Source: Paenibacillaceae bacterium GAS479
GTDB taxonomy: Bacteria > Bacillota > Bacilli > Paenibacillales > Paenibacillaceae
Assembly (NCBI GenBank): GCA_900105225.1
Contig: LT629764.1
Coordinates: 2,683,501 to 2,747,500, forward strand
Length of the DNA: 64,000 nucleotides
Reading direction: 5' to 3'
Made by a program: the position numbers and the translations under genes. Shown here in pieces: positions 26,528 through 34,494 of this stretch (its first letter is position 1; every line of letters begins with the position of its first letter). Below the pieces are notes generated by a model. The model saw only the letters and a list, made by a program, of their open reading frames with translations. It did no database searches and was not told the DNA's origin.

Positions 26528-27100
26528 TTGTTGGCCAAGATGTTCAGCCAACTCCAGCATACGTTGCAGCTTATCGGGAGTGGAACTGCCAATACTGCCA
26601 AGTCGAGTCGTTGCTACGGGACGGATACCGCTGAATTCCAGCACTCCTTTTTTCATGGCATAAATTCCGGAATTCCTTAGTACTGCTCGGTAATACCATA
26701 CAGGGGAGTCCATCGTTGCGATAATACGGGCACTGCGCCCGAGCAACAGCTTTTCTGGAACAGCTTTTCCCTTGGTATACTTGAACGCAAAACCAGGCAG
26801 CAACACGCGATCCAGAAAACCTTTCAGCACAGCAGGCATCGTCGCCCACCAAATCGGATAGATCCATACCGTGTGATCCGCTTCCAGTAGCACGCGCTGG
26901 GCATGCAGCAGATCCTCCTCCAGTTCGGTGCGTTTGTTGTAGCCATTGTGCAAGATAGGATCAAAATGCATCTCAGCGAGATCCAAAATCGTTACCTGAG
27001 CGCCGGAGCGCTCGGCTCCTTTGGCATAATTGGCGGCTAGGGAATGGCAGAAGCTTTCGGCATTTGGATGGCCGATGATGATCGCAATTTTTTTAGTCAT
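26519..27100 (-). CDS. NAD(P)H-dependent flavin oxidoreductase (YwrO/MdaB/KefF-like)
   Basis: 193 residues from ATG 27100 with GAGGGA 9 nt upstream. Flavodoxin-like fold 2: KIAIIIGHPNAESFCHSLA at the FMN/FAD phosphate site, IYPIWWATMPAVLKGFLDRVLLPGFAF as the dimer/flavin motif, and GVLEFSGIRP near the C-terminus. Such enzymes reduce quinones by two electrons. It is divergent from an AraC-type regulator 126 nt away, which may control it (inference). Confidence 0.9.
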   Translation of the reverse strand: MTKKIAIIIGHPNAESFCHSLAANYAKGAERSGAQVTILDLAEMHFDPILHNGYNKRTELEEDLLHAQRVLLEADHTVWIYPIWWATMPAVLKGFLDRVLLPGFAFKYTKGKAVPEKLLLGRSARIIATMDSPVWYYRAVLRNSGIYAMKKGVLEFSGIRPVATTRLGSIGSSTPDKLQRMLELAEHLGQQQK

Positions 27101-27226
27101 AATAATTTCTCCCTCTTTCTTCCGGTTGGTTGATACTTTCATGATAAACTGGTTTAAAGGAAACGGCAGTGAGCGAAGGCGCTTCGTTCATGATGAAAGG
27201 CGCATCGAGGCGGGGGAGGCGAAGGG

Positions 27227-28267
27227 ATGAATATGGAAGGGGTGTCAATCACGCTGCTCGCCGCATCCATCCGGGGTATGGCGGCTCGGGGCTTTGATAC
27301 GCAGCTTTTTTGCCGGGAGACGGGCTTGGATCCGGAACTGCTGCAGCGCGGGGATGCCCGCATCTCCTATGAAGAGATGGACCGATTGATGGAGGCGGCT
27401 AGTCGGTTCACCGGCGACCCGTTATTCGGCTTCAACCAAGGAGCGACGATGGAGTTCTCCGACCTCGGTATACCCGGTTATGTGATGCAGCATTGCGGCA
27501 CGGTGAGGGAAGCGGTCGAGTCATTGAATCGATATCATCAGATGATATGCAGCGGTTATGATGTAGAGGTTATACCTTTATCTGCAGGGATGACAGCACT
27601 GCGGTTCCGAATCTGGGACCCATCTGTAAAGGTGTCGCGTCACTGCACGGAGGATATGGTCGCTTCATTGTACCGGGCTGTGTCCCGTCTCGTAGGCCGT
27701 CCGCTTGTTCCATTCGGCCTATCCTTGCAGCATGCGCCAGTGGTTGATCCGGAGGTATACCGGAAAGTGCTTGGCGTCATGCCGGAATTCAGTGCGGAGG
27801 CGAGCGAGCTGCGAGTGGCCGATGAGGTCATGGATTGGCCGGTGCTGGCTCGCGACGAACGGCTGCTTCAAGAATTCCAGGCGGTCGCAGATCGGGTATA
27901 TGCTAGTATGCAGGAGGGCCGCCAAACGACGCTGCAATTATCCCGCTACTTGCTGGATCATGCCGGAGCGGCACTTCCTTCGCTGGCTGACGCCGCCCGG
28001 GCACTCGGGATGAGCACGCGCAATTTGCAGGCTCGGCTGAAGCTGGAGGGCGCTACTTTCAATCGGCTTGCGGCGGAGCTGCGCCGGGAGCTAGCATTAC
28101 GTTACCTGTCTCGGGAGGAACATAGCGTGGCAGAGGTTGCGTATTTGCTTCATTTTTCCGAGCCGAGCGCCTTCCATAGCGCATTCAAGAAATGGACCGG
28201 ACAGACGCCGGGACAATACCGACAGAGCAGGGGTCGTGAAGCAGGGCGGACTGCGGGAGGGTACTGA
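27227..28267 (+). CDS. AraC-family regulator (Arabinose_bd/OruR-like N-domain)
   Basis: 346 residues. The N-terminal ~190 residues resemble the PF12625-type ligand domain (MAARGFDTQLFCRETGLDPELL; ISYEEMDRLMEAASRFTGDPLFGF), and the C-terminal two-HTH domain has ARALGMSTRNLQARLKLEG and VAEVAYLLHFSEPSAFHSAFKKWTGQTPGQYR. ATG 27227 follows a GGGGGAGG site by 7 nt. This OruR/ArgR-type group is commoner in Proteobacteria than in Firmicutes. The effector is unknown; the divergent flavoprotein is the obvious candidate target. Confidence 0.88.
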   Translation: MNMEGVSITLLAASIRGMAARGFDTQLFCRETGLDPELLQRGDARISYEEMDRLMEAASRFTGDPLFGFNQGATMEFSDLGIPGYVMQHCGTVREAVESLNRYHQMICSGYDVEVIPLSAGMTALRFRIWDPSVKVSRHCTEDMVASLYRAVSRLVGRPLVPFGLSLQHAPVVDPEVYRKVLGVMPEFSAEASELRVADEVMDWPVLARDERLLQEFQAVADRVYASMQEGRQTTLQLSRYLLDHAGAALPSLADAARALGMSTRNLQARLKLEGATFNRLAAELRRELALRYLSREEHSVAEVAYLLHFSEPSAFHSAFKKWTGQTPGQYRQSRGREAGRTAGGY

Positions 28268-28314
28268 GAAAATACCACTTCCAAAAGCTGACATCGCGAT
28301 GTTGCATATTTTTG

Positions 28315-28343
28315 TTGCAAGCCTTTGTCGAAACGTGTAGGAT
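28315..28343 (+). promoter_or_regulatory. Promoter of the xpt-pbuX riboswitch transcript
   Basis: TTGCAA and TAGGAT separated by exactly 17 nt, placing the start site about 15-20 nt before the aptamer. Confidence 0.6.
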
Positions 28344-28363
28344 GACAAAAGACAAAACGAATA

Positions 28364-28438
28364 AAGCTCGTATAATAATGGGGATATGGCCCATAAGTTT
28401 CTACCGGATGACCAATGTAATCATCCGACTATGAGTGA
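28364..28438 (+). promoter_or_regulatory. Purine (guanine-type) riboswitch aptamer
   Basis: The conserved core is present in order: TATAAT in J1/2, GGATATGG with P2, AGTTTCTACC in J2/3, GGATGA/TCATCC as P3, and CCGACTATGAG closing P1. The specificity base in CGACTAT is C, as in guanine/hypoxanthine sensors (adenine sensors have T). The outer P1 is CTCGTA with TATGAG(TGAG). It lies upstream of xpt-pbuX, its classic location, and is followed by a terminator, so ligand should switch transcription off. Confidence 0.95.
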
Positions 28439-28521
28439 GAGCGCCCGCGCCTAGCGGGGCCGTGCCTGAATTCAGGCCCATGGCTGCCGGGCGGCGGGCG
28501 TAGACCAGACTTGTCAATGAC

Positions 28522-28570
28522 GACAGATCTCACTTTGGAGCAGTATCCAGAGAGGGATCTGTCTTTTTTG
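28522..28570 (+). terminator. Riboswitch-controlled terminator
   Basis: GACAGATC ... GATCTGTC with inner TGGA/TCCA pairing and six T. Between aptamer and terminator a GC-rich segment (28441-28500, GCGCCCGCGCC...GGGCGGCGGGCG) can form a further large hairpin and may host the antiterminator or a pause site. Confidence 0.88.
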
Positions 28571-28622
28571 TTTCTTTATTTTTATTTATAAGGATTATAA
28601 GGAAAAGGGGCTGCTCAACCAT

Positions 28623-29243
28623 ATGGAAAAATTAGAAAAACGCATCCGTGAGGATGGGCTGATTCTCTCTGAGAAAGTTCTGAAGGTGGATTCGTTCCTG
28701 AATCATCAGGTTGATACGCGCTTGGCGCTGGAAATTGGACAAGAGTTCGGACGCATCTTCGCGGGGCGGGGAATTACGAAAATACTGACGATCGAGGCGA
28801 GCGGCATTCAATTTGCAATGGCGGCAGGCATCGCGATGGACGTACCTTTCATTTATGCCAAGAAGAAAAAGGCTGTCACTCTTACCGAAAAGCTGTATTC
28901 ATCCCAGGTGGTATCGTTCACTCGCGGGGAGACGTATCAGGTTAGCATCTCGCAGTCCTATCTGTCACCGGAGGATCGAGTGCTGATCGTGGACGATTTT
29001 CTGGCAACGGGCGCAGCCTTGATTGGTTTGGTGGACATCGTGAAGCAGTCCGGAGCCCAGCTATGCGGCATTGGCTGCGTCATTGAGAAGAGCTTCCAAG
29101 AGGGGCGCGGCTTGCTGGAGGCAATGGGCGTAGAAATACATTCGCTGGCCCGCATCGCTTCGATGCAACCGGGCAAAGTGACCTATGTACACGAGGCTGA
29201 AGCGGCTGTAACCGCTCGTGGAGAGGAAGGCGCTCATGTCTAA
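28623..29243 (+). CDS. xpt: Xanthine phosphoribosyltransferase
   Basis: 206 residues, full-length Xpt: MEKLEKRIREDGLILSEKVLKVDSFLNHQVD at the start, and the PRPP-binding motif VLIVDDFLATGAAL. It converts xanthine and PRPP to XMP for purine salvage. It is the first gene of the operon; the pbuX start overlaps its end by 8 nt. Confidence 0.97.
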   Translation: MEKLEKRIREDGLILSEKVLKVDSFLNHQVDTRLALEIGQEFGRIFAGRGITKILTIEASGIQFAMAAGIAMDVPFIYAKKKKAVTLTEKLYSSQVVSFTRGETYQVSISQSYLSPEDRVLIVDDFLATGAALIGLVDIVKQSGAQLCGIGCVIEKSFQEGRGLLEAMGVEIHSLARIASMQPGKVTYVHEAEAAVTARGEEGAHV

Positions 29244-30543
29244 GCCGCTCGCTCCGACTAAGGTCGCCGCGCTCGGTCTGCAGCATGTGCTCGCCATGTA
29301 CGCCGGAGCGGTCGTTGTACCGCTCATCGTCGGTGGAGCGCTCGGACTTACTCCGGCTCAAATGGCGTACCTAATCGCGGCTGACCTGTTCACCTGTGGA
29401 TTGGCAACTTTGCTGCAAGTGCTCGGCACCCGTTGGTTCGGCAGTCGCCTTCCGGTTGTGCTCGGCTGTACATTCACGGCAGTCGGTCCGATGATCATCA
29501 TCGGCTCGCAATATAACATGGCCACGGTATACGGCGCGATTATAATATCAGGCCTGTTTGTACTCTTGGCCGCGCCGCTTTATGGCAAGCTGTTGCGCTT
29601 TTTCCCAACGGTCGTTACCGGCTCGGTCGTGACGATTATCGGCTTGTCGCTCATTCCTGTCGCGATGAATAACGTCGCTGGCGGCCAGGGAGCACCCGAC
29701 TTTGGCGCTCCGCGCAATCTGCTGCTCGGCTTGCTGACGCTCGTTGTCATCCTGCTCGTTAGCCGCTTCGCCAAAGGGTTCCTGCGCACTGTCTCCGTAC
29801 TCGTCGGCCTTGCGGTCGGTACAGGCGCCGCTTATGCGATGGGCATGGTCAGCTTCGCTGGTGTAGCGGAAGCTTCTTGGCTAAGCGTTCCTCAGCCATT
29901 CTACTTCGGAACGCCGCAGATCAGCCTCGTCGCGATCGGCACGATGATTCTTGTGAACATCGTCAGCATGGTGGAGTCGACTGGAGTTTATCTAGCCGTA
30001 GGCAAAGCGACCGATCAGAAGGTTGAGCAGCGCCAAATCGTCAACGGCTTGCGTTCCGAGGGAGCAGCCATTATGCTGGGCGGCATCCTCAATGCTTTCC
30101 CGTACACCGCATTCTCTCAAAACGTCGGTCTGCTCACACTGACCAAGGTGAAAACGCGCAATGTCATCTTCGCCGCAGGAGGCATCATGGTGCTGCTCGG
30201 CCTGCTGCCGAAACTGGCAGCGCTCACGACGGTTGTACCGAATGCGGTGCTGGGCGGGGCGATGATCGTCATGTTCGGTTCCGTCGCTGCGGCTGGCATG
30301 AATATTTTGTCTGAGATCGACCTGCGCAAAGAAGGCAATCTGATGATCGTTGCCTGCAGCCTGGCTGTCGGCGTTGGCTCCGCTACCGTGCCTGCGATGT
30401 TCGGCAAGCTGCCATCCGAGCTGTCCATGCTGCTGCAAAGCGGCATCGTCACCGGCTCATTAACTGCTATCATTCTAAATATTCTAATGAGTCGCCGGCG
30501 CGAGTCGACGGCCGCATATCAGGAAGCTGGAGAAGCGACCTGA
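29236..30543 (+). CDS. pbuX: Xanthine permease (NCS2 family)
   Basis: 435 residues from ATG 29236, preceded by GAGGAAGG; about 12-14 membrane helices. NCS2 motifs are visible: GLQHVLAMYAGAVVVPLIVGGALGL at TM1, QNVGLLTLTKVKTR (conserved N and the 'QN' substrate loop) and the SMVESTGVY motif. It imports xanthine by proton symport. Co-transcribed with xpt under the riboswitch. Confidence 0.96.
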   Translation: MSKPLAPTKVAALGLQHVLAMYAGAVVVPLIVGGALGLTPAQMAYLIAADLFTCGLATLLQVLGTRWFGSRLPVVLGCTFTAVGPMIIIGSQYNMATVYGAIIISGLFVLLAAPLYGKLLRFFPTVVTGSVVTIIGLSLIPVAMNNVAGGQGAPDFGAPRNLLLGLLTLVVILLVSRFAKGFLRTVSVLVGLAVGTGAAYAMGMVSFAGVAEASWLSVPQPFYFGTPQISLVAIGTMILVNIVSMVESTGVYLAVGKATDQKVEQRQIVNGLRSEGAAIMLGGILNAFPYTAFSQNVGLLTLTKVKTRNVIFAAGGIMVLLGLLPKLAALTTVVPNAVLGGAMIVMFGSVAAAGMNILSEIDLRKEGNLMIVACSLAVGVGSATVPAMFGKLPSELSMLLQSGIVTGSLTAIILNILMSRRRESTAAYQEAGEAT

Positions 30544-30581
30544 CCCGACTTGGCTTGATACTGAATTTCCTTTTATGACAA

Positions 30582-30634
30582 AATGCCCTTCCGGGCTGTC
30601 CTGCGAACAGGATGCCGGAAGGGCATTTTATTTT
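30582..30634. terminator. Terminator of xpt-pbuX
   Basis: AATGCCCTTCCGG / CCGGAAGGGCATT perfect 13-bp stem followed by TTTATTTT, between convergent genes. Confidence 0.9.
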
Positions 30635-30657
30635 CCTATTTTATAGTAGGAAAAGAT

Positions 30658-31560
30658 TTAGAGACGTTTATCGACCTTGTCGCGAAGGTTCTGTGTACGC
30701 TCCTTGAGCGTCACATCGCCGTCGCCATCACGATCATGATCAAGGCGCGGGCCATCCGGCCGGTCGCTCTGATTATCGCTTTCGTAGTAGCGGATGTCGC
30801 GATTGCGCTCCGGCTCTGCATAACCATCGGCTGCTCGGTAGCTGCCGTCTACCGGATCACGGTCGACGCCCATGACGCGGCCGTCTCGGTCCAGATCCCG
30901 ATCGGCGTAGCTGCTGCCCGCCACTCCAATCGTTGTTGAAGGATCGGAGTCCTTGCTGCGAACGGGCTGACTATCGGGATAGATCTCACTGGCAGGAACA
31001 GCATCTGCATCGGTTCGCAGCTCGCTGGCTGCAGCGGTTTGGTTATAAGGCTGCACATCCCGCTCATACGAAGGGGAATTGATGGAGCCTGTACTGCGGA
31101 GAGCGTCATAGACTTTATGATCACGTTCTGCCCGCGATTCTACCAATACGAGAATGTTGCCATCCTGCACGTATTCATTATAAAGAGAAGCTTCGTTCTC
31201 CGGGACGCCGAGTCCGATCAGGCCGCCTACGAGGCCGCCCGCTCCAGCTCCGACAGCGGCTCCCGCCAAGGCTGCGGCAATTGGCCCCGCTGCGACAATG
31301 GGGCCGATGCCAGGAATGGCCAGCGCCCCGACGCCGACCAGCAGCCCTGTCAGGCCGCCGAGCATGCCGCCTCCAGCCGCTCCGGCCGCCACCCCTTCAG
31401 GTGCACGGGTACCGGTCTCCTTTTGAATCGTGGACACATCACCTTTGTCTCGTGCCAGAATCGAGATGTCGTCGCTACCCACGCCATGCTGCTTCAGATG
31501 ATCAATCGCATTGATCGCTGCTTGCTCCGTGTCATAAACTCCTACAATCTTCTTGCTCAT
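30658..31560 (-). CDS. YflT/general stress protein 17M-like protein with charged tail
   Basis: 300 residues from ATG 31560 (GGGAGG upstream; the longer frame has no signal). The N-terminal ~70 residues (KKIVGVYDTEQAAINAIDHLKQHGV) are the general-stress 17M/YflT fold. A long Gly/Ala zipper follows (GGMLGGLTGLLVGVGALAIPGIGPIVAAG, then GAGAGGLVGGLIGLGVPENEA), a motif that can insert in or lie on membranes, and then VLVESRAERD. The last ~130 residues are Asp/Arg/Ser-rich and probably disordered. The role is probably stress-related; the mechanism is unknown. Confidence 0.82.
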   Translation of the reverse strand: MSKKIVGVYDTEQAAINAIDHLKQHGVGSDDISILARDKGDVSTIQKETGTRAPEGVAAGAAGGGMLGGLTGLLVGVGALAIPGIGPIVAAGPIAAALAGAAVGAGAGGLVGGLIGLGVPENEASLYNEYVQDGNILVLVESRAERDHKVYDALRSTGSINSPSYERDVQPYNQTAAASELRTDADAVPASEIYPDSQPVRSKDSDPSTTIGVAGSSYADRDLDRDGRVMGVDRDPVDGSYRAADGYAEPERNRDIRYYESDNQSDRPDGPRLDHDRDGDGDVTLKERTQNLRDKVDKRL

Positions 31561-31738
31561 ATTGTAAAACCTCCCTTTCGTCGTTTGGGATGCGTTTCGA
31601 ACAGGTTGCCGTGGAAGGTATTTAACCTTGAAGCAGCGGTCATAAACGCATAGGATCACATGGATTTCATGCCTATTTCGATAAGTTACTGCCGTGGATG
31701 CTCCTTTTGAGGATGCTTCCTGGCTCTTCGAGATAGGA

Positions 31739-31793
31739 TGATATTCCACTAGAGGAGTCTGCTAGGTTCAAAATCGGTGTGGTGATATTCCAC
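31739..31793. repeat. Two copies of TGATATTCCAC, 44 nt apart
   Basis: Perfect 11-bp direct repeats at 31739-31749 and 31783-31793 (four helical turns apart) in the 393-nt gap between the divergent YflT-like gene and the secreted-protein cassette. They may be regulator sites for either unit. No gene is supported in this gap. Confidence 0.5.
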
Positions 31794-31953
31794 CAAAGCG
31801 ATGAAGCTGATACACCTTTTCGTTCATTTATTGGGGCTTACTGGAATAGCTAAAAGTATCCTATTGAATGAAGCTTTTACCAGTGCTTCCGTTCTATACT
31901 TGGTTCAGACAGCAGGACGAAAGTCCCTGGTACGAATTTGGAGGTGAGACGGG

Positions 31954-32448
31954 ATGAAACGCGCAGGCTTGGCTACAGGAACGGCAGTGGTTTTGCTTGC
32001 AGCAACGCTAGGTTTGGGAACAGCCTACGGGGCTGTAGATGTAAAAGCGACTGTGCAGAAATGGTATTGGGATGCTTTCGATATGAAGGCAGAAGAACTC
32101 CGCGGGGGGGCGGAGGCCGAAGCTCGCGAATCATTCCAGTCCGCAGCCGACTCGATAGTCAAGGAATGGCAGCTGACCTACGGGAAGCAGGTGGACGATG
32201 CCACTCAATTGGCCCGTCAAGGGACTTTCGATGCTTACAACAATCAGTACGAGATTTACCTCCAAGGGCTGGACGAGGCGCAAGCCGAGCTGGCAGGCGG
32301 AGTCGGAGCAACAGGCAGTATTGAAAATCAGTTTAGCCAGGCAGTTGAAGCCGGTCGATTACAGGTCGACATGGAGTTGAACGAGGCGCTGGACGAGCTC
32401 CTGACAGAGTTTGTACATAAGGAAAAACCGCCTGAACCGGCGGAGTAG
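31954..32448 (+). CDS. Small secreted helical protein 1 of the VD-W cassette
   Basis: 164 residues. Signal peptide MKRAGLATGTAVVLLAATLGLGTAYG with a likely cut before AVDV; the mature chain starts AVDVKATVQKWYWDAF and is then almost entirely charged amphipathic helix (AEELRGGAEAEARESFQSAA...; LQGLDEAQAELAGGV) ending in PPEPAE. GGAGGTGAG lies 6 nt before the ATG. I do not recognise a named family. The mature N-terminus matches the next two proteins (xVD(V/I/L)(K/S)...W). First gene of the four-gene cassette ending in a signal peptidase. Confidence 0.75.
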   Translation: MKRAGLATGTAVVLLAATLGLGTAYGAVDVKATVQKWYWDAFDMKAEELRGGAEAEARESFQSAADSIVKEWQLTYGKQVDDATQLARQGTFDAYNNQYEIYLQGLDEAQAELAGGVGATGSIENQFSQAVEAGRLQVDMELNEALDELLTEFVHKEKPPEPAE

Positions 32449-32526
32449 TCGGACAGGTCGCTTACATACTGGATTAATGCAGAGATGGTTCATACCTAAA
32501 CCCATTTAAAAAGGAGAAATTCAATC

Positions 32527-33297
32527 ATGGCTATCAAATCAATCAAAACTAAAATCGCTGTAGGTGTACTGGCAACGGGTATTCTGGCAAGCATGGGAAC
32601 GGCATTCGCAGGCGTGGACATCAGCGGTCAATTTTCCAGCTGGTACCAAGCGAGTTTCAAGCAAGCTACCAATAAAGTAACGGCTGATGCAACGGCTGAC
32701 TACGCGAAAAACTTGAGCAGCTACAATAACGAATACAATACGCTGAAAAGCGGCTCCGTAAATGAAGTTGTTTCTTTCCAAAAAGATCAGTCTACTGCAT
32801 CCATGCTGACGCTTAACAAGCAAAAAAATGACTACATTAACCAAGTAAACACTGCAGCTAACGGCCTCGAGGCTAAAGCTCCTGGCGATTTCCAAACTTT
32901 CGTAGACTCCGTGAACGGAACGGTTGACGGTCTGAAGGCTCAAGCGAAAAGCTACGGTGAAGACGGCCTGAAAAAAGCCGTGGATGCACAAACGCCGAAA
33001 AGTGTTGAGCAAGTTAGCAAAGACGTTGCCGCTTACCAAAAATCGTCCGTAGACAATCTGACGGCTACGATTCAAGAGCGTCAAGCTAAGCTTAGCCAAC
33101 TGATCAAAGACCAAGCAGCAACTTCCGACAAAGCCGTTCGTGCCCATATCGAAGTTAAAATCGCTGAGCTGCGCGCTGAACTGAACGCTTATGCTAAACA
33201 ACAAGTCGAGCTGAGCAAAGCAATTGTTAAAGCAGAAGCTGATAAGAAAACAGCAGCTGCACTGGTCGCCCTGGAAGCAGCTGCAACGATTAAGTAA
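32527..33297 (+). CDS. Small secreted helical protein 2 of the VD-W cassette
   Basis: 256 residues. Signal peptide MAIKSIKTKIAVGVLATGILASMGTAFA (AxA cut), mature start GVDISGQFSSWYQASF. The rest is long helices rich in A, K, Q, D and S with heptad-like spacing (for example TATIQERQAKLSQLIKDQAA, IAELRAELNAYAKQQVELSK) and no cysteine. It has the strongest ribosome site of the cassette (AAAGGAGAAA) and codons typical of highly expressed genes, so it may be the main product. Its repeats of YxKxLSSYxxExN-type helices suggest a coiled-coil fibre or surface filament. Family unknown to me. Confidence 0.75.
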   Translation: MAIKSIKTKIAVGVLATGILASMGTAFAGVDISGQFSSWYQASFKQATNKVTADATADYAKNLSSYNNEYNTLKSGSVNEVVSFQKDQSTASMLTLNKQKNDYINQVNTAANGLEAKAPGDFQTFVDSVNGTVDGLKAQAKSYGEDGLKKAVDAQTPKSVEQVSKDVAAYQKSSVDNLTATIQERQAKLSQLIKDQAATSDKAVRAHIEVKIAELRAELNAYAKQQVELSKAIVKAEADKKTAAALVALEAAATIK

Positions 33298-33337
33298 TTG
33301 TCCTTGAGCGCCGAAAGCACCAAGGCCTGACAATAGG

Positions 33338-33378
33338 GAGCATGGCGGGGATTCCTTGAATTCCTGCGATGCTCTTTC
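33338..33378 (+). terminator. Hairpin between cassette genes 2 and 3
   Basis: GAGCAT ... ATGCTC with GGCGGGGATT / AATTCCTGC inner pairing and TTTCT after it. Probably a partial terminator that lowers expression of gene 3 and the signal peptidase relative to gene 2. Confidence 0.55.
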
Positions 33379-33405
33379 TCTGCACAGAGGGGAGCGGAAT
33401 GCGAA

Positions 33406-33906
33406 ATGAGGAAGCAAAGAGGCGGCGTACGAGCGCCCAATCCTAGTGGCTGGAAGCAGCGGACGCTGATCGGGGTAGTGGCGATCGGGATTACGATGGC
33501 AGCTACAGCTGGTGCAGCCTATGCGGATGTAGACCTGAAGGGCAAAATTCTTGCCTGGGCTGGTATTGGGACTGAAACAGCCATTAACGACCTGGAGACG
33601 GCAATCAGCCAGGAAACGGAAGTGCAGAAGAAGCGGCTCCAGGAGCAGCTTCGCGCAGATCTGCGTCAACAAGAAGCTGGATTTCAGCAGTATGCTGAGC
33701 AGGAGAAAGCGGCCCGTCTCCAGGAAATCCGCGATTACGCGGATGAATTGCTTCGCTCGCGCAGCTTCGACAATGAGCAGCAGAAACAGGATTATGCTTC
33801 CCAGCTTGCAGGCATTGTGGAATCGGCCCGGTCGACGATGTCCGGACTAGATGTACCAGCTGTGCCTACTGTAAACGAGGAAGTGTATAACAGCGGGCAG
33901 CCATGA
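33406..33906 (+). CDS. Small secreted helical protein 3 of the VD-W cassette
   Basis: 166 residues. A long basic n-region (MRKQRGGVRAPNPSGWKQR) precedes the hydrophobic core and an AYA cut; the mature start DVDLKGKILAW repeats the VD...W pattern of the two proteins before it. The body is a Q/E/R-rich helix (TEVQKKRLQEQLRADLRQQE...) of coiled-coil type. Its stop overlaps the signal peptidase start by 4 nt (ATGA), so the two are translationally coupled. Confidence 0.75.
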   Translation: MRKQRGGVRAPNPSGWKQRTLIGVVAIGITMAATAGAAYADVDLKGKILAWAGIGTETAINDLETAISQETEVQKKRLQEQLRADLRQQEAGFQQYAEQEKAARLQEIRDYADELLRSRSFDNEQQKQDYASQLAGIVESARSTMSGLDVPAVPTVNEEVYNSGQP

Positions 33907-34421
33907 ATCGCCGGTCGAAGCTGATCGGTTGGGTCCGCTATATCATCGGCCTTTCACTGGCTATGTTTATCCTGACCAATGCCGCTGGGCTCAGTCGAGT
34001 GTCGGGCGAATCGATGCTTCCGTCGCTGAGCAGCGGCAATATTTTGCTGATCAATAAGCTTTCTTTGTATGTGGATGAACCGGAATATGGAGACGTGGTG
34101 GTCATTGGAAGCAAGGCGTTAGGTTACAGCCTTGTTAAACGTGTCATTGCGATCGAGGGAGATTCGGTTGCTATTTCGGATGGAGTGGTTTATGTCAATG
34201 GCAGCCCGCTTACGGAGTTATATTCGATCGGAAAATCAAGCAACATGGACCCACAGCAAGTAACGGAGGGGCATGTGTTTGTACTGGGTGACAATCGTGA
34301 TCTTGGAGCAAGCCTCGATAGCCGCAGCCCTGAGCTCGGACAGGTGCTAGTAGCGGATATTCAAGGTTATGCGCTGATTAAGCTTATGCCCTGGGGCGCT
34401 ATAGCAGCTCCGCTGTCCTGA
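33903..34421 (+). CDS. Type I signal peptidase of the cassette
   Basis: 172 residues, one N-terminal membrane helix (WVRYIIGLSLAMFILTNAAG) and the Ser-Lys catalytic pattern of Gram-positive P-type SPase I: Ser in SGESMLPSL, Lys in SLVKRVIAIEGD, plus VFVLGDNRDLGASLDSR. It cleaves signal peptides outside the membrane. A gene-level link to three exported proteins recalls B. subtilis tapA-sipW-tasA, but this enzyme is P-type, not SipW-type (which has His for Lys), and the substrates are unrelated to TasA. Confidence 0.93.
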   Translation: MNRRSKLIGWVRYIIGLSLAMFILTNAAGLSRVSGESMLPSLSSGNILLINKLSLYVDEPEYGDVVVIGSKALGYSLVKRVIAIEGDSVAISDGVVYVNGSPLTELYSIGKSSNMDPQQVTEGHVFVLGDNRDLGASLDSRSPELGQVLVADIQGYALIKLMPWGAIAAPLS

Positions 34422-34431
34422 AACGATAAAA

Positions 34432-34461
34432 CAAGCCGGTGGACCAATGTCCATCGGCTTG
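34432..34461. terminator. Terminator-like hairpin after the signal peptidase gene
   Basis: CAAGCCG-gt-GGAC / GTCC-at-CGGCTTG, perfect apart from the mismatched pair, between the convergent SPase and LuxR genes. The T tract is weak. Confidence 0.6.
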
Positions 34462-34494
34462 AGTTAGTTGCAGGGGGATAGGGAGCTATTCCAG

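Noticed and set aside
31560-31640. Sigma-B promoter upstream of the YflT-like gene (GTTTAT-N14-GGTTAA)
   Set aside because: The -10 deviates from GGGTAT and sigma-B may be absent in Paenibacillus; too weak to list.
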